Shown here piece after piece: positions 14,345 to 16,358 of a DNA stretch of 16,358 bases. A program made the position numbers and the translations under genes. The stretch comes from an uncultured Lachnospiraceae bacterium (GTDB lineage: Bacteria > Bacillota > Clostridia > Lachnospirales > Lachnospiraceae): NCBI GenBank assembly GCA_910584205.1, contig CAJUAA010000054.1, positions 1 through 16,358 of the forward strand. The letters run 5' to 3'. The notes beneath the pieces are model-generated. The model worked only from the letters and a program-made list of their open reading frames with translations. It made no database searches and was not told where the DNA came from. Each line of letters opens with the position of its first letter. The stretch's first letter is position 1.

Positions 14345-16009
14345 ATGGCCCGTGTGATGCCGCCGATAGGAATTGAGAGTTTTCGGGAACTTCGGGAGAA
14401 AAACTGGTACTATATTGATAAAACACGTTTCATAGAAGAATTGATTTGTGACAGTTTTAAAGTCATGCTTTTTACCAGGCCAGGAAGATTTGGGAAGACG
14501 CTTACTATGAGTATGCTTGCTGATTTTCTGGATATACGCATGGACAGCAGGAAGCTTTTTGAAGGCCTGTACATATCAGAAAACAGACGGATCTGTAAAC
14601 AGTGGATGAATCAGCGTCCGGTTCTCTTTGTGACACTGAAGAACATAAATGGTCTGGATTTTGCCAGTGCATACGGCGCGTTTCAGACCATGGTTTCTGA
14701 CCTGTGTGTTGCGTATGCGTATCTGGCAGACAGCAGGATGGCGGATGAAACGGACCGGGCAGTTTTCCGCAGGCTGAAAAAACGTGAAGGTACGGAAACG
14801 GAGACAAAAGAAGCGCTCTATATGATTCTTCGGATGATGAAAATGCACTATGAAAAGCCGGCAGTACTGATTATGGATGAATATGATGTTCCGCTTGCCA
14901 ATGCGAATGAGCAGGGGTACTATATTCAGATGCTGGATCTGGTACGGGCTTTTGCAGGAAAAGCTTTGAAGACAAACGAATTTCTGGAGTTTGCGGTGAT
15001 AACCGGCTGTCTCCGGATTGCCAAAGAAAGCATTTTTACAGGAGCAAACAATTTTATCTCTAATTCGGTTTCCAAAACAAAATACAGCCGTTATTTTGGA
15101 TTTACGGAAGAAGAGGTATGGAAACTGCTTCAGGATGCCGGTCTGGAGGAGCATGCGGAAAGCATCAGAAGCTGGTATGACGGATATCGGTTTGGGAAAA
15201 GCAGTTTGTATTGTCCATGGGATGTGTTGAATCATATCCGGGCGCTGCAGACGGATCCATATGCAAAACCGGAAAATTACTGGAGAAATAGGAGTCATAA
15301 CGGGAGCATCCGGAGTTTTATCGATCGGGATGATCTGGCTGTCCATGATAAGTTTGAGTGCCTGCTGTCAGGAGGATGTGTACAGGAGCAGATTCTGGAA
15401 GATATGACCTACGATACGCTCCATTCTTCAGAAGCAAATCTGTGGAGCATTCTGTATCTGACTGGATATCTGACGCAGGATGGTTCAGAGAATGGGGATA
15501 TATCTCTGAAAATTCCAAATGAAGAGATCAAAACGATTTTTGCAGATACGATTGCAGAATGGTTTAAAGACGAAGTTGGAAGGATGGACCGCAGGGCGCT
15601 TTTTGATGCATTCTGGAGCGGAAATGAGATAGAAGCGACGAATCTTGTTACGGATATTCTTTTTGATACCATCAGTTATTTTGAATACAGAGAAGACTTT
15701 TACCATGCTTTCCTGGCGGGTCTTTTTGCAGGGGCAGGATATGCAGTGGAGTCAAATCGTGAGTATGGATCAGGCAGACCGGATCTTGTAATCTGTGATC
15801 GAAAAAGAAGGCGTGTCATTCTCATTGAGTTGAAGCATTCAGGATCTGAGAGCCAGATGGTTCAGGATTGTGAGACGGCGCTTCAACAGATAGGCGACAG
15901 GCAGTATGTGCACCGGTTTCTGAAAGAATTTCAAACCATTTTCTGCTTTGGCATTGCTTTTTATAAAAAGAAATGTCTGATCAGGAAAATGGATGAAGTC
16001 GTTCCGTAG
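14345..16009 (+). CDS. AAA-ATPase-like / PD-(D/E)XK nuclease family protein
   Basis: Intact 554-residue protein of the AAA-ATPase_like plus PDDEXK_9 family (DUF1703-type). The N-terminal ATPase part shows a P-loop-like RPGRFGKT (45-52) and a Walker B-like LIMDEYD (175-181). A middle region has GFTEEEV, WYDGYRFG and LYCPWDV. The C-terminal nuclease domain has D480 in GRPDL and E495-L-K497 in LIELKHSG. The biochemical role of the family is not established. AGGAAGGGGG just upstream gives strong translation. It lies between cas2 and the leader, in the cas orientation and 30 nt from cas2, so co-transcription is likely. It may be a passenger or an accessory CRISPR-linked nuclease. A headless paralog lies at 2015-2998. 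Confidence 0.88.
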   Translation: MARVMPPIGIESFRELREKNWYYIDKTRFIEELICDSFKVMLFTRPGRFGKTLTMSMLADFLDIRMDSRKLFEGLYISENRRICKQWMNQRPVLFVTLKNINGLDFASAYGAFQTMVSDLCVAYAYLADSRMADETDRAVFRRLKKREGTETETKEALYMILRMMKMHYEKPAVLIMDEYDVPLANANEQGYYIQMLDLVRAFAGKALKTNEFLEFAVITGCLRIAKESIFTGANNFISNSVSKTKYSRYFGFTEEEVWKLLQDAGLEEHAESIRSWYDGYRFGKSSLYCPWDVLNHIRALQTDPYAKPENYWRNRSHNGSIRSFIDRDDLAVHDKFECLLSGGCVQEQILEDMTYDTLHSSEANLWSILYLTGYLTQDGSENGDISLKIPNEEIKTIFADTIAEWFKDEVGRMDRRALFDAFWSGNEIEATNLVTDILFDTISYFEYREDFYHAFLAGLFAGAGYAVESNREYGSGRPDLVICDRKRRRVILIELKHSGSESQMVQDCETALQQIGDRQYVHRFLKEFQTIFCFGIAFYKKKCLIRKMDEVVP

Positions 16010-16173
16010 GGCAGCAGGCGAAGTGGCAGTGAGCCAATAAATGCAGGCAGGTTCGCCTGAATATTTAGATCCAGAATATAAAAATTTGTATTTTTTAGAG
16101 AAATTTCTCTAATGAAATAGTCCGTCTCTCGCATATCTTGTGGCGTGACGGGACATGACCACTAAATGTCGTT
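16010..16173 (+). promoter_or_regulatory. CRISPR leader
   Basis: A-T-rich non-coding stretch directly upstream of the first repeat, on the side where the cas genes lie and in the orientation where repeats end in GAAAT, as in type I-C. It contains an imperfect terminator-like inverted repeat (CAGGCGAA 16015-16022, TTCGCCTG 16052-16059, no T tract), a possible promoter TTGTAT (16086-16091) N16 TCTAAT (16108-16113), an 18-bp palindrome over that -10 (16095-16112), and a segment complementary to repeat 1 (16150-16159). Confidence 0.75.
16095..16112. repeat. 18-bp perfect palindrome in the leader
   Basis: TTAGAGAAATTTCTCTAA, with no central spacer. It overlaps the candidate -10 of the array promoter, an operator-like position. 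No binding protein is known from the sequence. Confidence 0.7.
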
Positions 16174-16358
16174 GTCACGTCCCGCGAGGGGCGTGTGAGT
16201 AGAAATCCACATCGTCCAGCCCGTCGATCATCTGCCACTCGTCACGTCCCGCGAGGGGCGTGTGAGTAGAAATAGAAGGACAGATCCGGCTGTTCGCCAC
16301 GAAGAAGTCACGTCCCGCGAGGGGCGTGTGAGTAGAAATCAATTCATCAATTAAATTA
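16174..16358 (+). CRISPR. Type I-C CRISPR array (leader end, cut by the window edge)
   Basis: Three identical 33-nt repeats at 16174-16206, 16241-16273 and 16307-16339. Each begins GTCACGTCCC and ends in the 11-nt handle TGAGTAGAAAT. An 8-bp stem CACGTCCC/GGGGCGTG with a GCGA tetraloop sits just before the handle, the layout cut by Cas5c. Spacers are 34 nt (16207-16240) and 33 nt (16274-16306); a third runs off the end (from 16340). Identical repeats agree with the leader-proximal side of the array. The first two spacers can be read as open protein-coding sequence in at least one frame, consistent with viral or plasmid genes, but their source cannot be told here. Confidence 0.97.

Noticed and set aside
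16015..16059. Intrinsic terminator after the AAA-ATPase-like gene
   Set aside because: The 8-bp inverted repeat has a 29-nt loop and no T tract, so I mention it only as part of the leader.

Overview
The window looks like a chromosome segment from a Clostridia-type Firmicute, most likely a Lachnospiraceae gut anaerobe. This rests on Gram-positive style Shine-Dalgarno sites, a second-copy-style ClpP, a CoA-disulfide reductase/rhodanese fusion, AAA-ATPase-like/PD-(D/E)XK proteins of the kind common in these genomes, and a type I-C CRISPR-Cas locus. The genus cannot be fixed from sequence alone.

Left part (1-4206, mostly + strand): a metallo-beta-lactamase-fold hydrolase, then a tight pair of a DNA-binding-domain-only AraC regulator and a ClpP-family protease (4-nt overlap), closed by a strong terminator. 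A headless AAA-ATPase-like/PD-(D/E)XK pseudogene follows on the - strand. Next comes a promoter driving a 68-residue unknown protein that overlaps tatD, ending in a bidirectional terminator.

Middle (4227-6320, - strand): a two-gene sulfur/thiol operon, a single-domain rhodanese followed after 1 nt by CoA-disulfide reductase fused to rhodanese. Its promoter has a good -10, a poor -35 and a 15-bp CRP/FNR-like palindrome centred near -42.

Right part (6386-16358, + strand): a complete type I-C locus in the order cas3-cas5c-cas8c-cas7c-cas4-cas1-cas2, then an intact AAA-ATPase-like/PD-(D/E)XK gene inserted between cas2 and the CRISPR leader, then the array (three 33-nt repeats before the window ends). 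cas4 carries a one-base frameshift that removes three of its four iron-sulfur cysteines. cas8c has a 12-codon tandem duplication at its end.

The most notable find lies between the sulfur operon and cas3: a stand-alone small RNA gene (about 6416-6561) with its own promoter and terminator. It contains a degenerate CRISPR repeat whose 11-nt 5' handle is identical to that of the array, a 17-nt guide, and a second hairpin. The guide is complementary at 16 of 17 positions to 6570-6586, just upstream of the cas3 promoter. The complementarity is bounded by the handle on one side and the second hairpin on the other, and its only mismatch is at guide position 12, a position type I Cascade flips out. 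This is the architecture expected of a Cas-regulating (CreR-like) crRNA that would turn the Cas5c/Cas7c/Cas8c complex into a repressor of its own operon.
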